Below are positions 44,091-52,868 of a stretch of 64,000 nucleotides of DNA, piece by piece (position 1 is the stretch's first letter; every line of letters starts with the position of its first letter). The stretch covers positions 248,001 through 312,000 of the forward strand of contig CBDHCC010000002.1 in NCBI GenBank assembly GCA_965261015.1, read 5' to 3'. Made by a program: the position numbers and the translations under genes. The stretch comes from CBDHCC01 sp965261015 (GTDB taxonomy: Bacteria > Pseudomonadota > Alphaproteobacteria > Sphingomonadales > Sphingomonadaceae). The notes under the pieces were generated by a model. It was not told where the DNA came from and ran no database searches. It was given only the letters and a program-made list of their open reading frames with translations.

Positions 44091-45692
44091 TCACATCCGG
44101 AAAACCCCAAATCGCGCCCGCTCGCCCACTTCCGCGTTCAAGCAGGCCGCGAACGCCAACCCCAGCACGTCCCTCGTCTGCGCCGGGTCGATCACGCCGT
44201 CGTCCCACAGGCGCGCGGTGGCGTAGTAGGGGCTCCCCTCGCGCTCATACAGCTCCCGGATCGGGGCCTTGAAGGCGGCCTCTTCCTCCGCACTCCAGCT
44301 GTCGGCGTCGCGGTTCACGGTCGCCAGCACGGAGGCGGCCTGCTCGCCGCCCATCACGCTGATGCGGCTGTTGGGCCAGGTGAACAGGAAGCGGGGGCCG
44401 TATGCCCTCCCCGCCATGCCATAGTTGCCCGCGCCGAACGACCCGCCGATCAGCACCGTCACCTTCGGCACCTGCGCGGTCGCCACGGCGGTCACCAGCT
44501 TGGCCCCGTGCTTGGCGATGCCCTCCGCCTCATACGCGCCGCCGACCATGAAGCCGGAGATGTTCTGGAGGAACAGCAGCGGGATACGCCTTTGCGCTGC
44601 CAGCTCGATGAAGTGCGCGCCCTTCTGGGCTGACTCGCTGAACAGCACGCCGTTGTTGGCCAGTATGGCCACCGGCATGCCCCAGATGTGGGCGAAACCG
44701 CACACCAGCGTCGTGCCGTAGAGCGCCTTGAACTCCGCGAACTCCGAGCCGTCGACCAGCCGCGCAATGACCTCGCGCACGTCATAAGGTGCGCGCACGT
44801 CGGTGGGGATCAGGCCGTAGAGCTCGTCGGCGTCGAAGCGCGGCGGGCGCGGCGGGCGCAGGTTCAGGTCGGATGTGCGGTCAGCCGGGCAGGTGCTCAG
44901 GATGTCGCGCACGATGGTAAGCGCGTGTTCGTCGTTCTCGGCGACGTGGTCCACGACCCCGGACTTGCGCCCGTGGGTGTCGGCCCCGCCCAGCTCCTCG
45001 GCGGAGATGACCTCGCCCGTCGCCGCCTTCACCAGCGGCGGGCCGCCCAGGAAGATCGTCCCCTGCCCGCGCACGATGACGCTCTCGTCCGCCATGGCGG
45101 GGACATAGGCGCCGCCGGCCGTGCACGACCCCATGACGCAGGCGATCTGGGGAATGCCCTTGGCGCTCATGTTGGCCTGGTTGAAGAAGATGCGGCCGAA
45201 ATGGTCGCGGTCGGGAAACACCTCCGCCTGGTGGGGCAGGTTGGCGCCGCCGGAGTCGACCAGATAGACGCAGGGCAGGTGGTTCTGCTCGGCGATCTCT
45301 TGCGCGCGCAGGTGCTTCTTGACTGTCAGCGGATAGTAGGTGCCGCCCTTCACCGTGGCGTCGTTGCACACGATCATCGCCTGGCGGCCTGACACGCGGC
45401 CGATGCCGGCGATCACGCCCGCGCCGGGGATGGTGTCGTCGTACACCGCGTGGGCGGCGAGCTGGCCGATCTCCAGAAATGGTGAGCCGGGGTCTAGCAG
45501 CCGCTCGACCCGATCGCGGGGCAGCAGCTTGCCGCGCGCGGTGTGGCGGTCGCGGGATCGGTCAGAGCCTCCACGCGCGGCGGTGGCGACCCGCTCGCGC
45601 AGTTCGGCAACGAGCGCGCGGTTGTGCTCCGCGTTGGTGCGGGCCTCGGAGGAGTCCGGGTCGTGGGCGGAGGTGAGGGTGGGGGCGGTCAT
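44091..45692 (-). CDS. mccB: Methylcrotonyl-CoA carboxylase beta (carboxyltransferase) subunit
   Basis: A 533-residue carboxyltransferase. Seen: TVKGGTYYPLTVKKHLRAQEIAE, VMGSCTAGGAYVPAMADESVIV (acyl-CoA site), SGVVDHVAENDEHAL and IGGSFGAGNYGMAGRAYGPRFLFTWP, the last a mark of MccB versus PccB. Start ATG 45692, overlapping the stop of the small membrane protein gene by 4 bases. Works with MccA to carboxylate 3-methylcrotonyl-CoA. Confidence 0.94.
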   Translation of the reverse strand: MTAPTLTSAHDPDSSEARTNAEHNRALVAELRERVATAARGGSDRSRDRHTARGKLLPRDRVERLLDPGSPFLEIGQLAAHAVYDDTIPGAGVIAGIGRVSGRQAMIVCNDATVKGGTYYPLTVKKHLRAQEIAEQNHLPCVYLVDSGGANLPHQAEVFPDRDHFGRIFFNQANMSAKGIPQIACVMGSCTAGGAYVPAMADESVIVRGQGTIFLGGPPLVKAATGEVISAEELGGADTHGRKSGVVDHVAENDEHALTIVRDILSTCPADRTSDLNLRPPRPPRFDADELYGLIPTDVRAPYDVREVIARLVDGSEFAEFKALYGTTLVCGFAHIWGMPVAILANNGVLFSESAQKGAHFIELAAQRRIPLLFLQNISGFMVGGAYEAEGIAKHGAKLVTAVATAQVPKVTVLIGGSFGAGNYGMAGRAYGPRFLFTWPNSRISVMGGEQAASVLATVNRDADSWSAEEEAAFKAPIRELYEREGSPYYATARLWDDGVIDPAQTRDVLGLAFAACLNAEVGERARFGVFRM

Positions 45693-45961
45693 GCGGTCTG
45701 GGGCTCCGGTGGCTTGCCCGCGAGGAGATAGCGGTAGACGCCCACGCAGTTGATCGCGAGCAGGCCGATATTCTGCCACCCGATCCCCTCCGCCTCGTCG
45801 CCGAGAAAGCCCCAGGCGATCAGCGCGCACGAGGAGACCACGAACAGCACGAACGCCCAGCCGGTCACCCGCGCTCCCAGGTTCAGGCTGACCACGAACG
45901 CCGCCACGAGCGCCGCACCCGCGCCGAAATACTGAAGCGCGGTGAGCGCCGGGTCGCTCAC
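45689..45961 (-). CDS. Small three-helix membrane protein
   Basis: A 90-residue protein starting at GTG, overlapping ivd upstream and mccB downstream by 4 bases each. Three predicted membrane helices: QYFGAGAALVAAFVVSL, WAFVLFVVSSCALIAWGFL and IGLLAINCVGVYRYLLAG. The double coupling places it firmly within the leucine operon. No family recognised with certainty. Confidence 0.7.
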   Translation of the reverse strand: MSDPALTALQYFGAGAALVAAFVVSLNLGARVTGWAFVLFVVSSCALIAWGFLGDEAEGIGWQNIGLLAINCVGVYRYLLAGKPPEPQTA

Positions 45962-47130
45962 GCCCCGATCAGCTCCCGCCCGATCAGCATCCGGCGGATC
46001 TCGTTCGTCCCCGCGCCGATATCCAACAGCTTCGCGTCGCGAGCGAAGCGTTCCACCGGCCAATCCTTGGTGTAGCCCGCCCCGCCCAGCGCCTGGATCG
46101 CCTCCAGCCCGACGCGCACCGCGTTCTCGCTGGCGAGCAGGATCGCGCCGGCCGCGTCGAAGCGCGTGGTGCGGTCGGCGTCGCACGCGCGCGCGACCGC
46201 GTAGACATAGGCGCGGGCCGAGTTCAGCGCGACGTACATGTCCGCCACCTTCGCCTGCATCAGCTGGAACGATCCAATCGGCTTGCCGAACTGCTTGCGC
46301 TCCCGGACATAGGGGATGACCACGTCCAGGCAGGCCTGCATGATGCCGAGCTGGATGGCGGCCAGCACGGCGCGCTCGTAGTCCAGGCCGCTCATCAGCA
46401 CCGCCGCGCCGCCGTTCACCGGCCCCATGACGTTCGCGTCCGCCACGAAACAGTCGTCGAACACCAGCTCGGCGGTCGGCGATCCGCGCATCCCCATCTT
46501 ATCGATGTGCTGGCCGATGGAGAAGCCGGCCATATCCCGCTCGATCAGGAAGGCGGTGATGCCCTTCGACCGGCCTTCCGGATCGGTGCGGGCATAGACC
46601 ACCAGCGTTTCGGCGACCGCCGCGTTGGTGATCCAGAACTTGGTCCCGTTCAGCCGCCAACCGCCGTCCACCCGGTCGGCCTTCAGGTTCATCGAGACGA
46701 CGTCGGACCCGGCGTTGACCTCCGACATGGCGAGGCTTCCGACATGCTCGCCCGAGATCAGGCCCGGCAGGTACTTGCACTTCTGCTCGTCATTGGCCCA
46801 GCGGCGGATCTGGTTCACGCACAGATTGGAGTGCGCGCCGTAGGAGAGGCCGACGGAGGCCGACGCACGGCTGACCTCCTCCACCGCCACGCAATGCTCC
46901 AAATAGCCCAGGCCCAGGCCACCCCACTCCTCTTCCACCGTGATGCCGTGGAGGCCGAGCGCCCCCATCTCCGGCCACAGCTCGACCGGGAAGCGGTCCT
47001 CGCGGTCGATGGCGGCGGCCAGCGGCTCGATCCGCTCGCGTGCGAAGCGGCTCGTCGCCTCGCGGATCATGTCGGCGGACTCGCCCAGCTGGAAGTCGAA
47101 GGGCGGCACGATGTGGGTGTGGGCGGTCAT
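45958..47130 (-). CDS. ivd: Isovaleryl-CoA dehydrogenase
   Basis: A 390-residue acyl-CoA dehydrogenase. Seen: the FAD-binding segment YGAHSNLCVNQIRRW, MSEVNAGSDVVSMNLKAD, KFWITNAA, GLDYERAVLA with the catalytic-base Glu typical of Ivd (placed in helix G, unlike medium-chain enzymes) and AGTNEIRRMLIGREL at the end. Converts isovaleryl-CoA to 3-methylcrotonyl-CoA, feeding MccAB. ATG 47130. Confidence 0.93.
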   Translation of the reverse strand: MTAHTHIVPPFDFQLGESADMIREATSRFARERIEPLAAAIDREDRFPVELWPEMGALGLHGITVEEEWGGLGLGYLEHCVAVEEVSRASASVGLSYGAHSNLCVNQIRRWANDEQKCKYLPGLISGEHVGSLAMSEVNAGSDVVSMNLKADRVDGGWRLNGTKFWITNAAVAETLVVYARTDPEGRSKGITAFLIERDMAGFSIGQHIDKMGMRGSPTAELVFDDCFVADANVMGPVNGGAAVLMSGLDYERAVLAAIQLGIMQACLDVVIPYVRERKQFGKPIGSFQLMQAKVADMYVALNSARAYVYAVARACDADRTTRFDAAGAILLASENAVRVGLEAIQALGGAGYTKDWPVERFARDAKLLDIGAGTNEIRRMLIGRELIGA

Positions 47131-47243
47131 GGATCGGTCCGGCGTGATGAGGTCGTCGCCCAGCGCTAGTCAGCAGGCGAAGCGTTGGCAATGCCGGCGG
47201 AGCAATCCCCGGCAGGATCGAACAAGCGCGATCAGGACATTTG

Positions 47244-48755
47244 CTACTCCGCCGCCTGCAACATCTCGGCCGCACGTCCCTCAGGAATGCTCTGGCCTTT
47301 CCGCCGGAACCGCAGCGTGCCGTCGGCGACCGCGCGATGGCGCAGGGTGACCAGGTCCTTCGCGTAATTCTGATTGAGCTTCCACGGCTTGGCACTGCCC
47401 TGCTTCGGCAGGTCGCCAGCCGCGCGCTGGACGTAGCCGGAGGTGAAGTCGAGGAACGGCTCGGGCGACAGGTCCCCCGACACGACGGGCACCGCATAGT
47501 CCGCCCCCTGCTTCGCGGTTTCGGCGATCACCCGGCAGACATACTCCGCCGTCAGATCGGCCTTCAGCGTCCAGCTAGCATTGGTGTAGCCGAAGGTGAG
47601 CGCGAAATTGGGCACCCCGCTCAACATGCAACCCTTGTAGTTGAAGGTTTCGGCGGGCGCCACGTCGCGGCCGTCGACCCTCATCGCCGCGCCGCCCATC
47701 GTGACGACCCGCAGTCCGGTGGCGGTGACGACGATGTCCGCGTCCAGCCGGTCGCCCGACGCCAAGACAATCCCGGTTGCGTCGAAGCGGTCGATGTGGT
47801 CGGTCACGATCGCCGCTCGACCGTCGCTCAACACCTGCCACAGATCGCCGTCGGGAATCAGGCACATGCGTTGATCCCAGGGATTGTAGGACGGCGTCAG
47901 ATGCCGCTCGACATCGAAGCTTGCCGGCAGGGCGGCGCTTGCCTGCTCCAGCAGTCGCTTCTTCACTCCCGCCGGGCGTCTTCGCGCCAGGTTGAAGAAG
48001 AACAGGCCGAAGGCCACGTTCTTCCACCGGGTCAGGCGATAGGCCCATTTGTTCGGCAGCACCCGGCGCAGGGCGTTGGCGATCCGGTCCGATCCCGGCT
48101 GAGCGACGATGTAGGTGGGCGAGCGCTGCAGCATGGTGACCTGCGCGCCCAGTTCGGCCAGGCTGGGCACCAGGGTGACCGCGGTGGCACCGGACCCGAT
48201 CACGACCACGCGCTTGCCGCTCACCTCCAGGTCCTCGGGCCAATGCTGCGGATGAACGATCGTCCCGGCGAAGTCGTCGCGCCCCTCGAACTCCGGCGTG
48301 TAACCGGCGTCGTAGCGGTAATACCCCGCGTTCATGTACAGGAAGCGCGCGCGGACCGTGACCTCTTCGCCGTCCTGCTGCGCGCGGATGGTCCACAAAG
48401 CTTCGTCGCTCGACCAATCGACGGCAGTGACCGTGCGGCCGAACCGGACGTGGCGGTCGATGCCGGCGTCGCGCGCGGTGTCGCGGACATATTGCAGGAT
48501 GGACGGGCCGTCGGCGATCGACTTCGCCTGCGTCCAGGGGCGGAAGCGATAGCCGAGCGTGTGCATGTCGCTGTCCGACCGGATGCCGGGATAGCGGAAC
48601 AGGTCCCACGTCCCGCCGATCGCGTCGCGCGCCTCCCAGATCGCATAGGAAAGCGCGGGCAGCCGGTCCTGCAAATGCCAGGCCGCGCCGATGCCGGACA
48701 GACCGGCTCCCACGATCAGCACGTCGAGCGGTCGGTCGGTCACGGTGGCTGGCAT
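47244..48755 (-). CDS. Flavin-containing Baeyer-Villiger-type monooxygenase (EthA-like)
   Basis: A 503-residue FAD/NADPH monooxygenase. Seen: FAD motif VGAGLSGIGAAWHL, the BVMO fingerprint FAGTIVHPQHWP (FxGxxxHxxxWP), NADPH motif VIGSGATAVTL and the GTWDLFRYPG block shared with EthA. It could oxygenate ketones to esters or S/N compounds; the natural substrate is not known. 113 bases upstream of ivd on the same strand, so cotranscription is possible but not proven. Confidence 0.85.
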   Translation of the reverse strand: MPATVTDRPLDVLIVGAGLSGIGAAWHLQDRLPALSYAIWEARDAIGGTWDLFRYPGIRSDSDMHTLGYRFRPWTQAKSIADGPSILQYVRDTARDAGIDRHVRFGRTVTAVDWSSDEALWTIRAQQDGEEVTVRARFLYMNAGYYRYDAGYTPEFEGRDDFAGTIVHPQHWPEDLEVSGKRVVVIGSGATAVTLVPSLAELGAQVTMLQRSPTYIVAQPGSDRIANALRRVLPNKWAYRLTRWKNVAFGLFFFNLARRRPAGVKKRLLEQASAALPASFDVERHLTPSYNPWDQRMCLIPDGDLWQVLSDGRAAIVTDHIDRFDATGIVLASGDRLDADIVVTATGLRVVTMGGAAMRVDGRDVAPAETFNYKGCMLSGVPNFALTFGYTNASWTLKADLTAEYVCRVIAETAKQGADYAVPVVSGDLSPEPFLDFTSGYVQRAAGDLPKQGSAKPWKLNQNYAKDLVTLRHRAVADGTLRFRRKGQSIPEGRAAEMLQAAE

Positions 48756-48808
48756 CCTGGTCTCCTGCCGCTTACGTTAGCGGAGACGCGCCAAAGGAAA
48801 GGTTCGCC

Positions 48809-49600
48809 GTGCCTCAACTTCCCACCGGCTTGGCCGTCGTGACCGGCGCGTCCTCCGGCATCGGCGAACAGTTCGCCAGGCGGCTGGCCGAAGACGGTCG
48901 TCCCCTTCTGCTGGTGGCGCGGCGGCGGGATCGGCTGGAGCGTCTCGCCGACCAGTTGCGTCAGGAGCATCGTGCCGACGTCACCGTGCTTCCGACGGAC
49001 CTGACCGACGACGGGTCCGTGGACGCCGTGATGGCGGCGGCGCACGCCTCCGCTCACCCGTTGGGCCTGTTCATCAACAACGCCGGCGTGGGAGAAGACG
49101 GGACGTTCCACGAGACCCCGCGAGAGCGTCAGGTCGAGATGCTGCGACTGAACGTCGAGGCGTTGGTGGCGCTGACTCACGCCACGCTCGGCATGCTGTT
49201 GCCGCAGGGGCATGGCGCGGTGCTGAACGTGGCATCGGTGGTGGCCCACCTGCCCGCGCCGGGTTCGGCCGTTTACGCGGCCAGCAAGGCCTTCGTGCTC
49301 TCCTTCAGCCGCGCGCTGCATGAGGAGGTGGCCGGTACGGGCGTGACCGTCACCGCGCTGTGTCCCGGCGCCACCGAGACGGAGTTCTTCGAGCGGGCCG
49401 GTTCCGACGCCGACCAGATCCCCTCTTTCCTGAAGGCCGATCCGGACCGCGTGGCCGGGGACGGGCTGGACGCGGTCGCGCGGGGCGAGGCGGTTCGGGT
49501 GTCGGGTGTCGTTAACAAGGCGGCGGTGGGTCTGATGTCCCTGATCCCCGACGCGGCGCTCACCCGCCTGATCGCCGCGACGCAACGGCGCGGCCGATGA
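48809..49600 (+). CDS. SDR-family NAD(P)-dependent oxidoreductase
   Basis: A 263-residue short-chain dehydrogenase with VVTGASSGIGEQFA, INNAGVGEDG, the catalytic YAASK, and LCPGATETEFF. It resembles the DltE/YqjQ-type classical SDRs. GTG start with AAAGGAAAGG upstream. Its stop overlaps the thioesterase ATG (ATGA), so the two form a plus-strand pair against the surrounding minus-strand operons. Substrate unknown; an acyl or hydroxy lipid is plausible. Confidence 0.87.
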   Translation: MPQLPTGLAVVTGASSGIGEQFARRLAEDGRPLLLVARRRDRLERLADQLRQEHRADVTVLPTDLTDDGSVDAVMAAAHASAHPLGLFINNAGVGEDGTFHETPRERQVEMLRLNVEALVALTHATLGMLLPQGHGAVLNVASVVAHLPAPGSAVYAASKAFVLSFSRALHEEVAGTGVTVTALCPGATETEFFERAGSDADQIPSFLKADPDRVAGDGLDAVARGEAVRVSGVVNKAAVGLMSLIPDAALTRLIAATQRRGR

Positions 49601-50385
49601 ATGGCGGGCTGGACCCGCTGCTCCGCGCGATGGTGCGCGAGGGTGACGCGCTGCGCGCCCACATACCGGACAGCTGGATGCAGGGGCGCACCGCCTATGG
49701 CGGGCTATCGGCCGCGCTGGCGTTGCAGGGTGCCATGGCGCTGGCACAGCCTCGCTTTCCGCTTCGCACCGCCCTGGTGGCGTTCGTCGGCCCCACCACG
49801 GGCGAGTGCTCGGTCGAAGCCCAGGTGCTGAGGCGCGGCAAATCTTCGGACGCGGTGTCGGCCACGGTGCGGTCCGATGGCGAGGTGGGCACGTCGGCGA
49901 CCTTCCTGTTCGGGCGCGACCGGGAAAGTGCGATCGACGCCGACGCCCTGCCCATGCCGGACGTGCCGAGGCCCGACACGCTCGCCGACCGTCGCTCGAC
50001 GCAGCTTCCATCGTTTACCCAGCATTTCGACATGCGCCTCGCCGGTGGGGAGCGGCTTGCGAGCGGGGCGGATCGGGGCGAACTGATCTGGTGGGTCCGG
50101 TTTCGCGATCCAGTCGCGGCACCGGCCGCGGTCGCGCTGCTGGCGCTGGGCGACGCCCTGCCGCCCGCCGCCTTTTGCCAGATGAAGGGCCCCGCCCCGG
50201 TCAGCTCGACCAGTTGGCTGCTGCACATGCTGGACCTGGCTCCGGAGACACAGGACGGCTGGTGGCTGTTGCGGTCCGTCGCCACGCGCTCGGGCAACGG
50301 CTTTTCTTCGCAGGAGATGACGGTCTGGAACACCGCCGGGCGCGCGGTCGCGACCGGGGGTCAGGGCGTCGCGGTCTATGGCTGA
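49597..50385 (+). CDS. Acyl-CoA thioesterase-like protein (TesB-type double hotdog)
   Basis: A 262-residue protein with two hotdog lobes. Seen: PDSWMQGRTAYGGLSAALALQGA, a hotdog helix motif GGLSAA, and in the second half STSWLLHMLDLAP...GWWLLRSVATRSGNGFSSQEMTVWN, typical of TesB-like thioesterases. Its substrate is unknown. Coupled to the upstream SDR. A terminator lies between it and bkdB. Confidence 0.84.
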   Translation: MNGGLDPLLRAMVREGDALRAHIPDSWMQGRTAYGGLSAALALQGAMALAQPRFPLRTALVAFVGPTTGECSVEAQVLRRGKSSDAVSATVRSDGEVGTSATFLFGRDRESAIDADALPMPDVPRPDTLADRRSTQLPSFTQHFDMRLAGGERLASGADRGELIWWVRFRDPVAAPAAVALLALGDALPPAAFCQMKGPAPVSSTSWLLHMLDLAPETQDGWWLLRSVATRSGNGFSSQEMTVWNTAGRAVATGGQGVAVYG

Positions 50386-50393
50386 GCCACCGT

Positions 50394-50431
50394 CCGCCTG
50401 GACCGACCCCTAGGCAGATCGGTCCAGGCGG
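50394..50431. terminator. Bidirectional terminator hairpin
   Basis: Perfect 13-bp inverted repeat CCGCCTGGACCGA (50394-50406) / TCGGTCCAGGCGG (50419-50431) with a 12-base loop, between the convergent thioesterase and bkdB stops. No long T-run on either side, so termination efficiency is inferred. Confidence 0.7.
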
Positions 50432-50440
50432 GACCGCCGG

Positions 50441-51847
50441 TTAGTCCGCGAACAACAGCACGGGGGTCTCCAGCAGGCGCTTGACCGCCTGGACGAAGCT
50501 GGCGGCATCCCAGCCGTCGACCACCCGGTGATCGCAGCTGATCGACAGGTTCATCAGCTTGGCGACCGCGATCTCGCCGTCGCGGATGACGGGGCGGTCT
50601 ACGATGTTGTTGGGGCCGATGATCGCCACCTCCGGCCGGTTGATCACCGGCGTGGTCGCGATGCCGCCCAGAGGACCCAGCGACGTCACGGTCAGCGTGC
50701 CGCCCGACAATTCCTCCGATTTCGCCTTGCCGGTCCGCGCCGCGTCCGCCAGGCGCGCGATCTCGGCGGCCAGCTGCCAGACATTCTTCGCCTCCGCGCC
50801 GCGCACCACCGGCACCATCAGGCCGGCGTCGGTCTGGGTGGCGATGCCCAGATGCACGGCACCCGAGCGGCTGACCACCCCCGCCTCGTCGTCGTAACGC
50901 GCGTTGATCATCGGAAAGTCCGGAAGGGCGCGCGTGATCGCCGCGATGATGAGCGGCAGCACCGTCAGCTTCGGCCGGTCGCCGCGGGTGGCGTTCAGGT
51001 CGGCGCGCGCGGCCTCCAGCTTCGTCATGTCGATCTCCTCGACATAGGTGAAGTGGGGGATGTGGCGCTTGGCCGCCGCCATGTTCTCGGCGATGCGGCG
51101 GCGCAGTCCGATCACCCGGACCTGCTCGTCCTGGCGGGGCTTGGCCGTGCCGTAGCCCTGGCCCGCATTGTAGGTCAGGAAGGCGTCCAGGTCGCCGTGA
51201 CGCACCCGACCGTCCTCCGCCGGCTTCACGTCGGCCAAGTCGATCTGCAGGTCGGCGGCCCGCTTGCGGACGGCGGGGGAGGCGAGGACCTGGCCGCTCC
51301 CCTCCCTGCCGTCGTCATCCCCGCGCACGCGGGGATCCATCGGTGCCGCGGTGTCGACGGCCTGGCGGCTGGCGTTCTCATCGGGCCGGGCTCCCGCTTT
51401 CGCGGCATTGCCGTTTGGAGGTGCGGGTGCCTCGAAGCCCTCCCCAACTCCCGGCGTTTCCGCCGCCAGTTCCGCCTCGTCCATCGGCCCGGCCGGATCG
51501 GCCGCGTCCGCCACGGTCCGTTCCTTGGCCTCCCGCTCCTCCTCCATGCGCCGACCATGCTGGGCCAGCACCTCGGCCCCGCCCTCCGTCGCCTCGTCGG
51601 GCACGTCGTCCGTCTCGATCACCACCAGCGGCGCGCCGATGGCGACCACGTCGCCGACCTCGCCGGCCAATTCGACGATCGTGCCGGACACCGGGCTTTC
51701 CATCTCGACGGTGGCCTTGTCGGTCATCATGTCGGCGATCTGGTCGTCGTCCTCCACGAAGTCGCCGACCTTGACGTGCCAGCCGACGATCTCGGCTTCT
51801 GAAATGCCCTCTCCAATGTCGGGCAGTTTGTAGACGAAGCGAGCCAT
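50441..51847 (-). CDS. bkdB: Branched-chain 2-oxoacid dehydrogenase E2 (dihydrolipoyl acyltransferase)
   Basis: A 468-residue E2. Seen: one N-terminal lipoyl domain (1-80) with lipoyl-Lys 44 in MTDKATVEME, a long Pro/Ala/Glu-rich linker, the peripheral-subunit-binding segment (about 187-222, LASPAVRKRAADL), and the catalytic domain ending in SCDHRVVDGWDAASF (HxxxDG). The DKATVE lipoyl variant is typical of branched-chain rather than pyruvate E2. Residues 170-180 of the linker are encoded by a REP-like repeat. Order bkdAA-bkdAB-bkdB. Confidence 0.9.
   Translation of the reverse strand: MARFVYKLPDIGEGISEAEIVGWHVKVGDFVEDDDQIADMMTDKATVEMESPVSGTIVELAGEVGDVVAIGAPLVVIETDDVPDEATEGGAEVLAQHGRRMEEEREAKERTVADAADPAGPMDEAELAAETPGVGEGFEAPAPPNGNAAKAGARPDENASRQAVDTAAPMDPRVRGDDDGREGSGQVLASPAVRKRAADLQIDLADVKPAEDGRVRHGDLDAFLTYNAGQGYGTAKPRQDEQVRVIGLRRRIAENMAAAKRHIPHFTYVEEIDMTKLEAARADLNATRGDRPKLTVLPLIIAAITRALPDFPMINARYDDEAGVVSRSGAVHLGIATQTDAGLMVPVVRGAEAKNVWQLAAEIARLADAARTGKAKSEELSGGTLTVTSLGPLGGIATTPVINRPEVAIIGPNNIVDRPVIRDGEIAVAKLMNLSISCDHRVVDGWDAASFVQAVKRLLETPVLLFAD
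51314..51338. repeat. REP-like palindrome inside bkdB
   Basis: ATCCCCGCG (51317-51325) and CGCGGGGAT (51328-51336), with GTC before and CC after, matching the common genome-wide repeat GTCATCCC. It is translated on the minus strand as MDPRVRGDDDG, a well-known repeat-derived peptide, in the flexible linker of E2. The open frame is kept. Confidence 0.8.
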
Positions 51848-51848
51848 G

Positions 51849-52868
51849 TCAGTCCTTTAGCACTCGATCCAAAGCCAGGCCGGTCCGCACCGGCCCCGGA
51901 AAATACGCCCATTCCAGGCTGTGGGGATACGGCGTGTCGAAGCCTGTCACCCGCTCCACCGGCGCTTCCAGATGGTAGAAACAGCGTTCCTGCACCAGCG
52001 CGGCCAGTTCGGCCCCGAAGCCCGACGTGCGCGTCGCCTCGTGCACGACGACGCAGCGTCCGGTCTTCTTCACCGAACGCTCGATCGCGCCGATGTCGAG
52101 CGGCATCAAGGTGCGCAAGTCGATCACCTCGGCATCCACGCCCTTCGACTCCGCCGTGTGCAGCGCGACGTGAACCATGGTGCCGTAGGCCAGCATCGTG
52201 ACCTCCGCCCCTTCGCGCACCACCCGCGCCTCGCCCAGGGGAACGGTGTAGTGGCCGTCGGGCACCTCTCCGTCGGGATGGGCGGACCAGTTGGTGGTGG
52301 GCCGGTCGTAGCGGCCGTCGAACGGCCCGTTATAGAGCCGCTTGGGTTCGAAGAAGAGCACCGGGTCGGGGTCGGCGATCGCGGCGAGCAGCAGGCCCTT
52401 CGCGTCATGGGGATTGGACGGGATCACCGTCTTGACGCCCGCGACATGGGTGAAGATGCCTTCGGGCGACTGGCTGTGCGTCTGACCGCCGAAGATGCCG
52501 CCGCCATAAGGGGATCGGATGACCATCGGCACGGTGAACTCGCCGTCCGAGCGATAGCGCAGTCGCGCGGCTTCCGAGACGATCTGGTCGACGCCCGGAT
52601 AGATATAGTCGGCGAACTGGATCTCCGGCACCGGCTTCAGGCCGTTGGTCGCCATGCCCACGGCGACGCCCACGATGCCGCATTCGCTGATGGGCGTGTC
52701 AAAGGCGCGCGTCTTTCCGAACGCCTCCTGCAGCCCGGCGGTCGCGCGGAACACGCCGCCGAAATACCCCACATCCTCGCCCATCACCACCACGGCCGGA
52801 TCGGCCTGCATGGCGACGCGCAGCGCCGAGTTGATCGCGCCGATCATGTTCATGCGAGACGTGGTCAC
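51849..52868 (-). CDS. bkdAB: Branched-chain 2-oxoacid dehydrogenase E1 beta
   Basis: A 339-residue transketolase-like E1 beta. Seen: MNMIGAINSALRVAMQADP, GEDVGYFGGVFRAT, PISECGIVGVAVGMA, and YPHSLEWAYFPGPVR near the end. GTG start overlaps the bkdAA stop. One base separates it from bkdB. With BkdAA it decarboxylates branched-chain 2-oxoacids via TPP. Confidence 0.93.
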   Translation of the reverse strand: MTTSRMNMIGAINSALRVAMQADPAVVVMGEDVGYFGGVFRATAGLQEAFGKTRAFDTPISECGIVGVAVGMATNGLKPVPEIQFADYIYPGVDQIVSEAARLRYRSDGEFTVPMVIRSPYGGGIFGGQTHSQSPEGIFTHVAGVKTVIPSNPHDAKGLLLAAIADPDPVLFFEPKRLYNGPFDGRYDRPTTNWSAHPDGEVPDGHYTVPLGEARVVREGAEVTMLAYGTMVHVALHTAESKGVDAEVIDLRTLMPLDIGAIERSVKKTGRCVVVHEATRTSGFGAELAALVQERCFYHLEAPVERVTGFDTPYPHSLEWAYFPGPVRTGLALDRVLKD

